Source: Myrica gale
Taxonomy: Eukaryota; Streptophyta; Magnoliopsida; Fagales; Myricaceae
DNA: 64,000 bases
Assembly (NCBI GenBank): GCA_963930655.1
Contig: OZ005606.1
Location: 18,516,001 to 18,580,000 of the forward strand
Direction: 5' to 3'
This document shows positions 33,625 to 45,025 of this stretch, in pieces (the stretch's first letter is position 1; each line of letters opens with the position of its first letter). Made by a program: the position numbers and the translations under genes. Below the pieces are notes generated by a model. The model was not told where the DNA came from and did no database searches. It saw only the letters and a list, made by a program, of their open reading frames with translations.

Positions 33625-34361
33625 AGTAATGTACAATGTTCAAGAATATATGACAAAAGGAATTAGAAATATTAAATTAATTTCTTGCGCATATATGGTC
33701 GCTGAGGACAAAAGAACAAAGGATGATATCGTAATTGCTCGATCCAGGATTGAAATTATAGGTTTCTATTTTGTTTATATAGAGTACATGATGTATTACT
33801 GAAGGATAACTCATAACTTGCACGGCTTAGAAATATCTCAATTAAGAAAGTGGATTCTGTAACACGTGGTAGCTTTTTGGTTTTCTGGGTAAGTAATTAT
33901 GTTAATCCCAAAAAATTCAAGAAATACAATTGAGCCCAAAAAAGAAAAAGGGTTTTGTAGAGGGTCTGAGTCAAAATAACCATCTCTCTGGTGGAGGATA
34001 ATGATCATTGGAAACTGGTGCATGCTAGCCTTCATATGTCCTTGTTGCACATCTTATTTATGAAAGATAATATCCAGATAATTAAATCTTCTAATTTTCT
34101 TTGCAACAATTGATATATTTAATCAATACAAAAACCCGTTATCACTGTTGTTTTAATCAACAGTACCCCAATAATGGTCAGACTCGAAACACTGCATTAA
34201 GATCCCTACTTGAGACAGCATGGGTACTAGATGAACTTTAGACATTAAGAATATAAAATCAGAAAAGAAAAATTAATTAAGAGCCTCCTTTGAATGCAAT
34301 AGATTGTGTTAATTAAAAGAGACAGCTGCTTGTTTAAACGGCTGCATGGTCATTTTGCATT
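33625..34361. other. 3' flank of the IDD gene, no gene
   Basis: AT-rich sequence between the retroposon and the IDD stop codon. The proximal part is presumably the IDD 3'UTR (minus strand). No other frame is convincing. Confidence 0.5.
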
Positions 34362-36413
34362 TCATTCTCCCTCTCCTTCTGTTGTGGCTGAAGACATATA
34401 ACTAACACCAAGAGAGGTCTCATCTGACGGTGCCACAACCGTGGGTGCATGGAATTGTTGCTTGCAAGCATGACAAGTGATTTGCATCATGGTGGAGCTG
34501 ATCTTCTTGGTTGCTTGCTCTTTAAGAACCAGAGCCTTTTGGAGCTCCGCCTGCGCTTTTTGCCTTAACTTCTTGGCATTTGCAAAGTCAAGCTCAGCTA
34601 TCTCAATTTGACGCTTAGCTTCTCGCCGAGATTCCTCAGCGCAAGCCTTTTCAACCATTGCCAACTTTAGCTCCTCCTTTGCAAGCTCTTTCAACCTTGG
34701 CACTTCCAATCTACTTTCACTCTCATTATGATCACCAACAGACCTCCTGCTAGTATCCCTATTAGGCTTATTTGATTCATTCCTCTCTCCACCATCGCAA
34801 GAACCGATCGAAAGTTTCAAATGGGTCTCATGAAGCTCGTCTGAATTCGTCAACAAGAGGGCATTCGATGAGGGTAGAAGTTGAAGTTCCAAATTGTGCT
34901 GCTGTTCAGAATTAGAGGGGGCACTTTTTTGGTCAGAGCAGAAGAAAGCAGGCTCAGCTCGCTTTGACATTGGCAATCCAGTGGATGCGGTTAATGCAAA
35001 ATTATTGGTGTCACTCGATGGGCTGGTGCTCGATGCTGTTCGAGATGAGCAGGCCGGCTTCAGTGCCTGTATTTCAGGCGGAGCTTGCCGGACCGTGCAA
35101 GCGTCTTGGTGCTCAATGAAACTCTCTACTCTGCAAAAGATAAAGAAGTTGAATAACCCAAAGTGGATACGGTACTATTATTATGATTGATTGTCTCCAT
35201 ACTATTATCTGTTATTTTCATAGAAGAAATGAAAACTTCTTCATGTAGAATTGCCAAGAAACAAAGAATATGAGATTTGACTTCGAATGACTAGTATGGA
35301 TTAGAAGACAAGGTTTAGTACATTTAACAAATATAAGCAAAAGGAATCAAATGAGGTATATGTGGGTGAAAAATGCTCTTTAATGATGTGGGGGATAGGC
35401 TTTGTTTAGCCTTGGAAAGGAATCATCGAGAACGGTACAGATAAATTGGCCTTAAACTTTCATTGGCCGGCCTAGATCTCTTACGGAGCCGGGCATGAGG
35501 TCATGTACCAGAGATAATTATTCTTCCAAGCGTGATTCCTCAACTTTATCTGTTAAAAAACAATTTCGAGGATATAGAACCACGAGTAGCTAGCCCCGGC
35601 AAAAAAAAGAAAAAATCAAGGAGAAGAACTTGTAAATTTAGTATATATATTGCTTCGTAACATAATTCATATGAGAATTTTAGGGCCTGATCGAGAAGCG
35701 AACCAAACTAGGCAGTAAAACTCTAGTCCCCACGAGAAATTTCTTGAAATTTGTAATCAGTGAAGAATCTGCTCAGTTAAAAAAATATTCTGTAAAAAGG
35801 AAGAAAGAACAAACCTCGAGAACACACGGCCACAGTCACAAGAATGGCCTCTAGTGCCACAGGTTTTGAGGTGGGCTTTGTAATCGGATTGAACAGCATA
35901 TCCTTTGGAGCATTTCTCACACACCCACTGCTTGTGATTGCTGTGTTTCCTTCTGAAATGCTTTTTTATTCCTACAAGATCACCAAGGGCGTGGTATGGA
36001 TCATGGTGCAAACAAGTAGGCTCCGGGCACACAAAAACCCTTTTCTTCACCTCCTGTGTCTCCCTCTTAAGCAACTTCCATGGCACTTTGTGCCTTCGCC
36101 TATGCATCTGCAAATTCTGGTCTCTTTGGAACCCTTGGTTGCAGATCTCACACACATACCTATCGGATTCCAATAAGGTTTTGGGGGAGAGAGACACAAC
36201 CTCAGCATCTGGATCTGCATTAAACCCAGAAAATTTGTAATGAACACGTAATACAAGAAAGAAAAAGGACGGAGAAAGAAGAAGATTATGCAACTCTCTA
36301 CCTGGTGTGCCTGCTGGTCTTCTTTTTCTTTTGTTAGTTACTTCATTTTCTCGGGAAGCAAATGCATCAGAGGAAGATGATGGGGCACCAGAAGAAGCAA
36401 CGTTCTCTAACAT
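34362..36413 (-). CDS. SGR5: INDETERMINATE-DOMAIN zinc-finger factor, SGR5/IDD15 type
   Basis: Three coding exons: 36302-36413, 35815-36214 and 34362-35130, giving 426 residues with GT-AG introns of 87 and 684 bp in phases 1 and 2. A basic KRKRR (28-32) precedes the ID domain: C2H2 finger C59/C62/H75/H79; a second with C100/C105 and H123/H128; then two C2HC fingers (C136/C139/H152/C156 and C163/C165/H178/C182). The C-terminal half has a long charged coiled coil (about 320-385: KELAKEELKLAMVEKACAEE, AKRQIEIAELDFANAKKLRQ) and an ITCHACKQQF motif. That tail marks the IDD14/15/16 clade. Family knowledge: these nuclear factors control auxin biosynthesis and transport, gravitropism and organ angle; SGR5/IDD15 acts in early shoot gravity response. 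I prefer IDD15 because its neighbours are BRL2 and BPC, as in Arabidopsis; sequence alone would not exclude IDD14 or IDD16. The first ATG with a family-like length was chosen; the leader may contain another splice donor (CAGGTGAGG near 36474). Confidence 0.93.
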
Positions 36414-37658
36414 GGGGTGATTTCGATGCTTTTTAGTGACTATATGGTGCGGATAGTTGCATAATGAATCCTCACCTGTACAGCCGGTGAGGTTGAAATA
36501 GTGGATTTCAGCTTTACTCCTAGAAGAAAGAATATGGGTAGAGAGAGAGAGAGAGATGGAGGAAAGCTCTAACTTTCTGCAATCAACTTTCTTTAAGCTT
36601 TTTAAGGCTTTAAAGTTTTTTTTTTTTACTCACATGAGCTTTCGTGCTTTGTTGTTTCATTGATCCCCACCTTGAGCAGGTAATGTCAAGGCAAGTCTTG
36701 TATGTATAAAGCTCTCTACGAGAAACAAGACGGAGAAGGGGAAGAGAGAGAGAAAGTGGGTTTGGTGCTGACCCAATCAAATTTGCTTACCCGCACGGTT
36801 TGGTTTAGTAGTAAGACAACTGCTTGAGTTTTTACATATCCTAAATTCGAGTCTCAATACTGTTATTATCGTCTCTCACATATCTTGGTTGGGTTAGATG
36901 GAATCCCAACACATGTATCAAGTTGGTTTGTAGGGCCGGGTACACAAAATGACCCGACTTTAAGAATTCCTTGGTTATCAAAAAAAAATTGTTTGAAAAT
37001 TTGAGCCCAACAACAGGATTTAGACAGAAACAGAAGAACATCCTTCCGGTAAGAAAACGAACAGTCGTTATAATTTTCTTTTTGGTAAATGTCAGTATAA
37101 AACAGTCATTATTCGTCACGCTGTAATTTGCATGAATAATGCAGGCCATACCACAGTTGCACGTGACCTCACATCCTCTTCACATGACCCCTCTCTCTGA
37201 TCTCAATCGTAGAGGTGAGAGAGAGGCAAAGGGGGTGAAAAGTTGAATCCCATTTGATCAAAGTAACTGCCTCTAATGATGGCAAGCTAAACGAGATCAT
37301 TTCTGAAAAGTCGAAGGGAAGCACGATTAGTTATTTTCAAACCGAAGAGCGCCGTAATCATTTTCTACGATTTCTGTAAACCCACCCTAATTCAACCAAA
37401 AATTTGGCGCCCTTCAGAGACATGCAAGGACGCGAAGTAAAAATATACAATAAAATTAAGAGGTTAATTATAGTATACAATAATGTGGTCCTTCAATTTT
37501 GTGTACTAAAAGTTGAAGTTGTAAAAAGAAACATTTTTGTGTCAGCTTTTTGTTGATTGCAGTACAGTCGCTTTCACTAGAGGACTTTGAATTTCCTAGA
37601 AAACAAAAAAATAAAATTGAATTGCTTGGAATGAGCATGTCCTATAAGGCATGTAAAA

Positions 37659-37660
<2 letters not shown>
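36414..37660 (-). other. IDD upstream region and flank
   Basis: Probable minus-strand leader and promoter of the IDD gene. It contains a GA run at about 36540-36556 and a T-run at 36617-36630. Farther out (36780-37660) nothing coding is seen. Confidence 0.45.

Positions 37661-37693
<33 letters not shown>
37661..37693. repeat. (TA)n microsatellite
   Basis: Sixteen TA units, followed by a smaller TATATATAT run near 37710. Confidence 0.95.
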
Positions 37694-37697
<4 letters not shown>

Positions 37698-37707
37698 TTA
37701 AAAAAAC

Positions 37708-38830
37708 CTATATATATATGGGAGCCCATTGATCATATACTTTTTTTGAGATTTTCATAAAAAAATTTTCATCTGGACCGAAACGATCCCACCACTGAAG
37801 GAACCAATGGGGTATCTCAGTAGCATAAAATCCTTTAAAACGAATAAACCATGTATGACGATGATTATTGTTTTTGAAAAACAGAATGTATGTCCATGCA
37901 ACTATGTAATCATAATATGAAATGATTTTAATATTGCGAAAAGCTTCGGAAAGAGATCGTAGAGTCCAAGGTGGACCCCACTCTTTTGGTGATATGATCC
38001 TGCGTATTGTGAATTTAGAAAAGCCAACTCTTGAAGAGTCAAATTCAACAGATTTTGTGTCATTTAAAACATGTTGATAAAATGTTTGTGTAAACATGGG
38101 ATGCTTTGGAACATAGTTCCATTCTGGAGGTAATATTTGTGCAGTAACTTTATATGGATCACTCTCATTGATATATGGACTCTCAACAAAACACACTGGT
38201 CTGATATATGATTTAGGAAGCAAAGGGTTAATATCTGGTAAAGGAGGTGATATTACAGAAGAGGCATAAGGAGATGATATTGATGACACCTTTTCACTAA
38301 AGGTAACATTCATCAGGGGAATTGGAGTAGGAGCTCGAGGACTTGATATTGGAGGAATCTGAGGTATTTGACCTAAAACAGTAAATTGATTACTGGTTAG
38401 TACGGCACCAGGCCGGGGACCAGGAGGACGAGTATTACCACGATAAACAAAAGGAGGTAACGGAGGAAAATTAGAAGATTCCTCAGAGGAGGATTTTTTA
38501 CTCATTTTTTATTTTTTCCTGTAGAAATTCACGAGTTAAAAAATAAAGAACAAAATTTTGAGAACCTTTCATATACTCAATATCAAAATCAAAAGCAGAT
38601 AAAATTCTTTGTCATCTAGCAAACAGATGTTTAGAAGCAAGGTTTTTAACATCTTTCATTAAAATATCTTTTGCAGAATGACAATCGATACGAATTATTT
38701 TAATTGTCATTATTATACTGCTTAATAATACTATGAATACGCTGTTTGTATTTCTTTTCTTGAATATCATTTATAAATACGCAAGTGATTTGACTTATAT
38801 TAAAGAGTGAAGGATTCTAATCAAAAGTTT
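37708..38830 (-). mobile_element. endogenous pararetrovirus (Caulimoviridae-like) fragment
   Basis: On the minus strand the upstream part (about 38520-38680) resembles the end of a caulimovirid RNase H (FDFDIEYMKGSQN then FLTREFLQ). It is followed by a 265-residue open frame (37708-38505) with a proline-rich start and the motif IPHWFLQWWDRFGPDE near its end. Similar proteins follow the polymerase in virus-derived plant sequences I recall, but I cannot assign the genus. No LTR is seen, as expected for the family. It is a broken, partial fossil; age is unknown. Confidence 0.6.
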
Positions 38831-38868
38831 GACAAATGGAAGTGACTCGGCATTCTACCTTATAATTC

Positions 38869-39064
38869 TTTTGTTTGGTATTTAAAATTTTGGATTTTAT
38901 TATAAAATTTATAAAATATCTTTTATTTTCTATCAAAATATTCTTTTTTATTATAATATTCATTCAAATTTTATCTCTCTTCATTTTTTTTATCAATTTT
39001 ATAAAATATCTTTTAATTAGAATAATTCAAAATTTTAAGTACCCAAAATTCTTAAAATCAAACA
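38869..39064. mobile_element. miniature inverted-repeat element, family M1 copy 1
   Basis: Inverted ends TGTTTGGTATTTAAAATTTTGG and, complementary, CCAAAATTCTTAAAATCAAACA, with an AT-rich core containing TATAAAATATC and TCTCTCTTCA. The same layout recurs at 41068, 59812 and 60005. About 195 bp, no coding. Confidence 0.65.
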
Positions 39065-39884
39065 CAGATAAATATATATATCTATTAATTAGAATATGAA
39101 CTTAATCATAATTGCCGTTTACTTTCTTAATTCCTTTAATTAACACAACATATTAATAATCAATTGTGTTTTTCAAACACTACGGAATATCGAATACATA
39201 AATAATACAAAGTTATCTATAAAAACAATATATTAATAGAAAACTGTTTCCAGCACAGACTAGAAGCGATCCAAATTACGTACGTCGCTTCTAGTGATAA
39301 TTTCTCCATTATGATTTCTTGATGATGTTACATTTCATGCGGTACCCCACTATTCTATTTAAATAATAAATAATATTCTCACGTCCAAAACCATTTAGAA
39401 ATGGGGATTTTAATATTTTTGCAAGCACGTGAACTTACAATTCTTGACAACAAATTAAGGAAGAAGGGTGGATCATGAGATGGTCCACAAGAGGAGATAT
39501 ATTATAGACGTATGGCTTGGTTTGTTTTGTCATTTTTAAAACAAGAATCGGATCCCCTTTCATACGTACACCTCCCTTTCCCTTCTTAAGTCTTTTTTTG
39601 TCACCGTATCTCCCTATATTACTTATATTACACTATTGTCCTTTCGGATAAAGGTCCCTTAGAATTTGTAAGATAATCGACTGGGAAGATTTCTAAAATC
39701 CTATTTTTTCGTAATATAATCGTGGCTTCTACCATTCTTCTTCGCCGCCCTCCTCCAAGGGTTTCAATTGCGCACCTTGTATTCTTTTTCTATTCATGGT
39801 GCAAAATATTTGATTCCTTGAAGTTTGATATGCACTTGAAGGGTTTCCAAGCATCAATCATCCTGCACTTTCACTATTAAACAT
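39065..39884. other. no gene recognised
   Basis: AT-rich, with scattered short inverted words (GATCCAAATTACGTACGTCGC near 39268). No coding support on either strand. Confidence 0.5.
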
Positions 39885-40166
39885 TTAAGGGAAAACATGT
39901 GTCTTTAAACCCTTAACCTACCAAAGCAATCTCAAATATGAGTCCCAAATTTCATGAATTTGCGTCCCTAAAACAGATTCAGCCATCAAACTCGTGTCAC
40001 GTGTGTTCATTTGGCACAGTTTTGACCTTTAGATTTTATTTCAGATGAATTTGATTAATTATGGAAATTTGATGACTCAATGTGCCAAAATTGATAGTTT
40101 AGACCCCTATTTGAAATTGCATTTGTTAATTATGAGGCTTAAAGTGACTTTTCCCCCATAGTTAAA
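39885..40166. mobile_element. miniature inverted-repeat element, family M2 copy 1
   Basis: Closely related to 63502-63833: both share CATCAAACTCGTG..ACGTGTG, GGCACAGTTTTGACC, GATTTTATTT, AATTTGATTAATT, and GATA.TTTAGAC then ATTTGAAATTGCATT. The ends are inverted (GGGAAAA at the left; AAAGTGACTTTTCCCCC at the right). No coding. It abuts the left LTR of the Copia relic. Confidence 0.75.
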
Positions 40167-40435
40167 TGTATTTTATTTAGTGTAGTTGTAATGTACAAAA
40201 CTGAGCTGTAACTTTATTGATGCGCTGGAAGCCATTTGGTTGTTATGTTTTTAGAAGTAGGTTTTCAATGTCAGTCACTTATTTAAATTCTAAACTTGTA
40301 TATAACTCTTAGTTAAACTTGTATATAACTCTTAGTTCGTGTACGAATTCAAGTTCAAGTAATATCATTCGTAGAGTTTATTCACATGAGCTTCATGCTT
40401 CTTCTGTTTCGAACTAGTTAGCATAATGCAAGGCA

Positions 40436-41842
40436 CACTACAAGAAATGTCAGTTTTAGTGACAAAATTGTTGCTGACAAATCAAGTTTGGTCACTAAGT
40501 AACTTAGTGACCAAAACTTCAATTTCATTACTAAAGGTTTTGGGGACAAAACTAGGTTACGTCTGTGGTTTAGGCGTGTAGAAGCGAGTCAGATTCTCAT
40601 CTTTCATATCATCTGCAGACTTGGCTCGTAGATTAGAGGAGGCTAGAATGGAGATAGAGAAGATGTGAACTAAACATGAAGATTATGACGTGATGGCTTC
40701 TAAACAGGCCGAGATAGAGAGGACGATTTGGGAGGAAGAAGGAGAGTACTCTAGAGCAGCAGGAGAGCGACAACGACAAGCGGACCAAGAATGAGGCTCC
40801 AACAAATGCAACAACATCTACACAAGTAGATGATGGAACAGATAAGATGCCTCTCACAAACCTTTTTTTTCTTTTTACGCCTCATAGACCATTTGATGCC
40901 CTGATGGAGATCTTAGCTATGTATGTCATTTATGAAACTTCTAACATTACAGACATTATTTCTATTATGTATTTTATTTATTGTTATGACCACTAAATAT
41001 TCAGGTATCAACTTATTTAGATTGTGTGATTTATTTTCTCATGTATAATTAATCAAAATTTGTACATAGGTGGTGTTTGATTGTTAAAATATTGGGGTAT
41101 TAAAATTAGTGAAAAGGTGAAGAGAGATGATTTAAATGAATTTTTTATATTTATTTGAAGTGAAAAGTAATAATTTGATGGGGACAGAGAGAATTTTGGA
41201 AAGTTATTTTTTTGAAAGTAAAAATTTTGAGTGCCTAAAATATCGGCCGCCAAACATCTCCTAGTAATATAAAACGAAATATTACTCCTACTCCATACCT
41301 TCAACAATTCGCACGTACAAAAATAAAAAAGTTCCCATGCATTCAAGGCTCCACCATCCGCACACATCTATTTGAACGTATTTTCTCAATGTGAACGTAT
41401 TTTCTCAAGTGAACGTATTTTCAATGATAGATAATTTGTTCCGTCACAAAATGTGATTATCTGAGGTGATTATTCATGGCTCCACCATTAACATGCCTCT
41501 TTAACTATTTGCACGCGTTCGAGGTTCCACCATCTGTTCGTACCCTCGTTTCGGGCGTCTGAATGTGATTATCCGTGATGAAAACCAAATTCGCCACTGA
41601 ATAAATCGCACATAAGTTTGGAACATGCGAACACACTGATCAAATTCATCACGCAAATGAATAACCGTTCGGAAAGGGTATATATATAAATCATCCGAAT
41701 GGTGTTTGCGTGACGAATCCAAGGTCACACAAAGTTGTAGCGGAGCTATATTGATCGATCAACTAGGTGATAAATTTTTTATCACCCAAAAGCTTTGGTG
41801 ACGAAATTGAAACTGTCACCAAATCTGAAAATTCTTGTAGTG
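40436..41842 (+). mobile_element. complete non-autonomous CACTA transposon B
   Basis: Starts CACTACAAGAAATGTCAG and ends AAAATTCTTGTAGTG, with the 3-bp target duplication GCA on both sides (40433-40435 and 41843-41845). Size 1407 bp. Subterminal words GTTTTAGTGACAAAA and GGTGACGAAATT match other CACTA ends here. The interior keeps only a degenerate coiled-coil stretch of a TNPA-like protein (about 40610-40850). It has no transposase of its own. It inserted into the Copia relic and was later hit by a miniature element. Confidence 0.93.
41068..41272. mobile_element. miniature inverted-repeat element, family M1 copy 2
   Basis: Inverted ends GGTGTTTGATTGTTAAAATATT and, complementary, AATATCGGCCGCCAAACATC, with core words AGTGAAAAGGTGAAGAGAGA and AAAAATTTTGAGTGCC shared (inverted) with the other copies. 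It lies inside CACTA B. Confidence 0.7.
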
Positions 41843-43365
41843 GCATATATGGATCGATCTGAAAGATAGATTTTCACAAGAAGGGAATCAACATGCTATC
41901 CCAGCAAATGTCAGTAAGTTCCTACTTCACACTGAACTTACAAGACTATGGGATGAACTGATGAACTATAGACCGCTTCCTTTTCATGTTCATATGGTGA
42001 AATGAAAACTTTAGTTGATTTTCAGCACCAAGAATATGCTATTAAATTTCTCATGGGGTTAAATGATTCATATTCTCGTGTAAGAGATCAGATTTTAGTA
42101 ATTGATCATCTTCCTCCAATCAAAATATTTTTCTCTTTAATATTGTGAGAAGAAAAATAAAGACAGATAACTCAGTCACCATTCAGACTTCAGAATTCTG
42201 ATTTAATAGCTATTCCGAGGAAATCAACCACTGGTTCATCATAGATATTTAATTTAACAAGAAGCAAGTAATTCAATCAATACAAAAAGAAGAAGCCTGT
42301 ATGCAGTCATTGTGGAATTACAAGTCCTACCATGAGAAAATATTATAAACTGCACCGTTACCTTTCAGGATATAAAACTTCTAAACTAAAGCTACTGTTA
42401 ATCAAGTTATTGTTTGTATAGATGATATATAACAGCAATGAAGTGTCTTAGTTCCCATTTACTTGGGGAAAATATAAATAGCTACGTTCTAGCTTTCATC
42501 AAGCCTCAGGCCGAAATGTCCAACTCTTCTCATCAGTTTCTAGTACAATCATTTGCAAGTGGGAAATGTCAATTGTTTAGACTCTTTTATCATTTGCATA
42601 TGTTATACAAGGGTTTTTCTCTTCAATTTCTCCATTACATATCAAGGCCTTCCTATACTCAATTTGGGCTGCATGTCCTAAACCTCGACAAGCAACTATT
42701 TGGTTATTTTGTGTTCCTTGGTGATTGACTTACATCAGAAAGTCTAATAAACAACCTAAATATTATATCCCATTCTTCAGCTGAAGCTGAGAATCATGCT
42801 ATGGCATCCACAACTTCATAAATTCAGGGGAGTTATTATGTGGTTCACGATTTCAATATACCTCATTCTTACAAGCATGCCCTCTTCTCTTCTGGGATAA
42901 TCAATTAGCACTTCAAGTAGCTACTAATCCTGTCTTTCACGAGTACACGAATCACTTCAAACTAGATTGTCACTTCATTAGAGAGAAGATTGCACCTAGT
43001 CTCATTCAGACACTTTAGATTTTCTCTAGGCATCAAATTGCTGATATTCTAACTAAAGGCTCTTAATTCTCTTCAGTTTCAATATTTGCTCTCCAACATG
43101 GGTGTGCTTAAACTTCACACTCCATCTTGAGGGGATGTATTAAAAAAAATATTTAGCTAAGTTGTAATGTATAAAGCTAAGTCGTTATAACTTTATTGAT
43201 GAGCTGCAAGTTTTGTTGTTAAGTTGTTTTAAGTTAATTTTTCAATTCAGTTAGTTATTTCAATTATAGACTTGTATAAAACTCTTAGTTCATGTAGGCT
43301 ATAAGTTCAAGTAATATCATTCAAAAATTTTACTCATAGCTTCGCGCTTCCTCGGTTTCTATTCA

Positions 43366-43660
43366 CTAAGAAATTCAATATTTGACACTCATCAATGCCC
43401 TTTTTTTTCTTTGCTGAGATCCTTCCATGCACTCCAACTCACTTCCGTCTATAAATAATAATTCCTTTGAATCCTTGTCTAATGCTTAACATAAACACAA
43501 TTGCTCATCCATCCTCAATTAGATCCAACCCCGACTTTCCCTAGACTTTAATTAACTAGATAAGGTCTAATTCCATGACCTATGGACGCCATTTGTTAGT
43601 TAGCATTTTACTCAATTTTAGTCACGAATTGCTCTCGACTTATTTGTTCTTAAAGTTCAT
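43366..43660. other. short spacer, no gene
   Basis: AT-rich sequence between the Copia relic and CACTA D; nothing recognised. Confidence 0.5.
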
Positions 43661-44590
43661 GACTACAAGAAATATAGTTTTAGGTGACAAAAATCTGGAC
43701 GTCAAACCAAATTTTGTCACCTAAAGTGGTCTGTCTCTGTCAAAATATTAATTTCGTCACCAAAAATCATCCAGGAACCACAATACTGTCTGGACCACTT
43801 AAGACAGCGTTCGAACGTATTTCAAGAGTGACGACATATCTCCGTCGCCAATGAGTGACGGTAAAAAACGTCACAAAAAAATAAAAACCTTCCGGACTCC
43901 CAAATACACCGTTCAGACACTATGCTAGGTGAAAAATTGCAAATCGTCGTAACAGAGTGACAATTAGAATCGTCACAATTTTTCCAACCAATTCCGGACA
44001 ACACAAAAAGGTCGTCCGGATTATAAATTCAGATTCTTTTACCCAGACGTCCGGACCAATAAAACAAGTCCGGATGGTTAAAGTTCTAGATCCATTTCGA
44101 ATCCATCAGCATATTTAATGGCGTTAAATTTGATTGGGCCACGTGTAAAAATAAAGCAAAAAAAGTCCAAACGCTTATGAAAAACATCTGGTTGCTTCCA
44201 AGGGACGTTTAGACTTTGTCAAGATCACAAAATCTCTCTCCTCTCATAAACATTTCTCCCAAACTTACTCTCCTCCCTCAAACTTTTCTCCCAAACAGTT
44301 TCACTTCCCATTCAAGATCTCTCAAACAACATCAGGTAAAAAAATTTCCATGAGTTTGCTTCTTAATTTCATATATTTTAATTCAATATCGTTTGCTATT
44401 TAATTTGTTGGCTTGTTTTCGTTGATCAAATTAAGTTGCTTTGGTTTGGTTCGTCGAAACACCCTTCGGACGGTTTTCAAAATGTCCGGACTGGTTTTAT
44501 ATGTTCGGACGGTATACAATTTAAACGACACAGTTAGATTTTCATTCGAACGTTTGTGATAATGTTCGGACGATTTTTGCTAGGTTGACC

Positions 44591-45025
44591 ATGGAACACT
44601 CAGGGAAAAACAACACCAATGTCGGGAATCAGACAGAGCGACCTGCTTGGACGGATGCCTTTTTAGTGGAGTTGAGGGAGAGTATTCGGGAAATAGTGAT
44701 GTCGACACATTCGTTGTGTATGACGTTCCAATGCTGCTTTACTGATCTAGAGACCAAACTTGCTCTAATGGATAGGACTCTGACGGAAGAGCTCAATATT
44801 ATGTGGAGTGAACTATTTTTTGTGAGAAAACAATTGTCTAAGTTGTCCCGATCTGTCCATACCGTTCCGATACAGCTACAAACACTCGTCCGACGAGTGG
44901 ATAATATGGAGGAGCATTTGGCGCATGTTCGTGACGCCCTCGGTTTAGATTTAGACGAGCCAGCTATCGATTTTGACCAGTTTCCTATTTATGTTTTATT
45001 ATTATTATTTATATATCGTTTGTAA
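44591..45025 (+). CDS. 144-residue coiled-coil protein of CACTA D, function unknown
   Basis: Open frame from ATG at 44591 (MEHSGKNNTNVGNQTERPAW), mostly alpha-helical with heptad-like leucines (about 20-125: FLVELRESIREIVMS, LALMDRTLTEELNIMWSE, LQTLVRRVDNMEEHLAHVRD). No catalytic motif. It occupies the place where the CACTA copies at 22 and 25 kb carry their short coding remnants, which also open with a PPW/PAW segment, so it may be an accessory protein of this group. The open frame in a decayed neighbourhood suggests it is young or still selected. It follows a leader with a possible intron. I cannot name a family. Confidence 0.5.
   Translation: MEHSGKNNTNVGNQTERPAWTDAFLVELRESIREIVMSTHSLCMTFQCCFTDLETKLALMDRTLTEELNIMWSELFFVRKQLSKLSRSVHTVPIQLQTLVRRVDNMEEHLAHVRDALGLDLDEPAIDFDQFPIYVLLLLFIYRL

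Larger units (their letters stand above)
40167..43365 (+). mobile_element. Copia-type LTR retrotransposon relic
   Basis: Two diverged LTRs, 40167-about 40421 and 43136-43365, share GTTGTAATGTA, TAACTTTATTGATG, CTTGTATA.AACTCTTAGTTC and TTCAAGTAATATCATTC. Between them are gag-like sequence (about 41890-42240, including ELTRLWDELMNYRPLPF) and the C-terminal RNase H end of pol (about 42660-43110, including NPVFHEYTNHFKLDCHF and HQIADILTKG). A polypurine TTGAGGGGA precedes the right LTR. The middle of pol is missing and the element is broken in many places. LTR divergence is high, so it is old. A complete CACTA lies inside it next to the left LTR. Confidence 0.85.

Noticed and set aside
35757-36413. 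Single-exon 218-residue IDD protein
   Set aside because: The frame reads through the 87-bp intron 1 and ends in intron 2; splice sites and family comparison support three exons, although intron 1 retention is kept as a finding.
38875-39099. 74-residue plus-strand hydrophobic frame
   Set aside because: It arises from the AT-rich core of a miniature inverted-repeat element.
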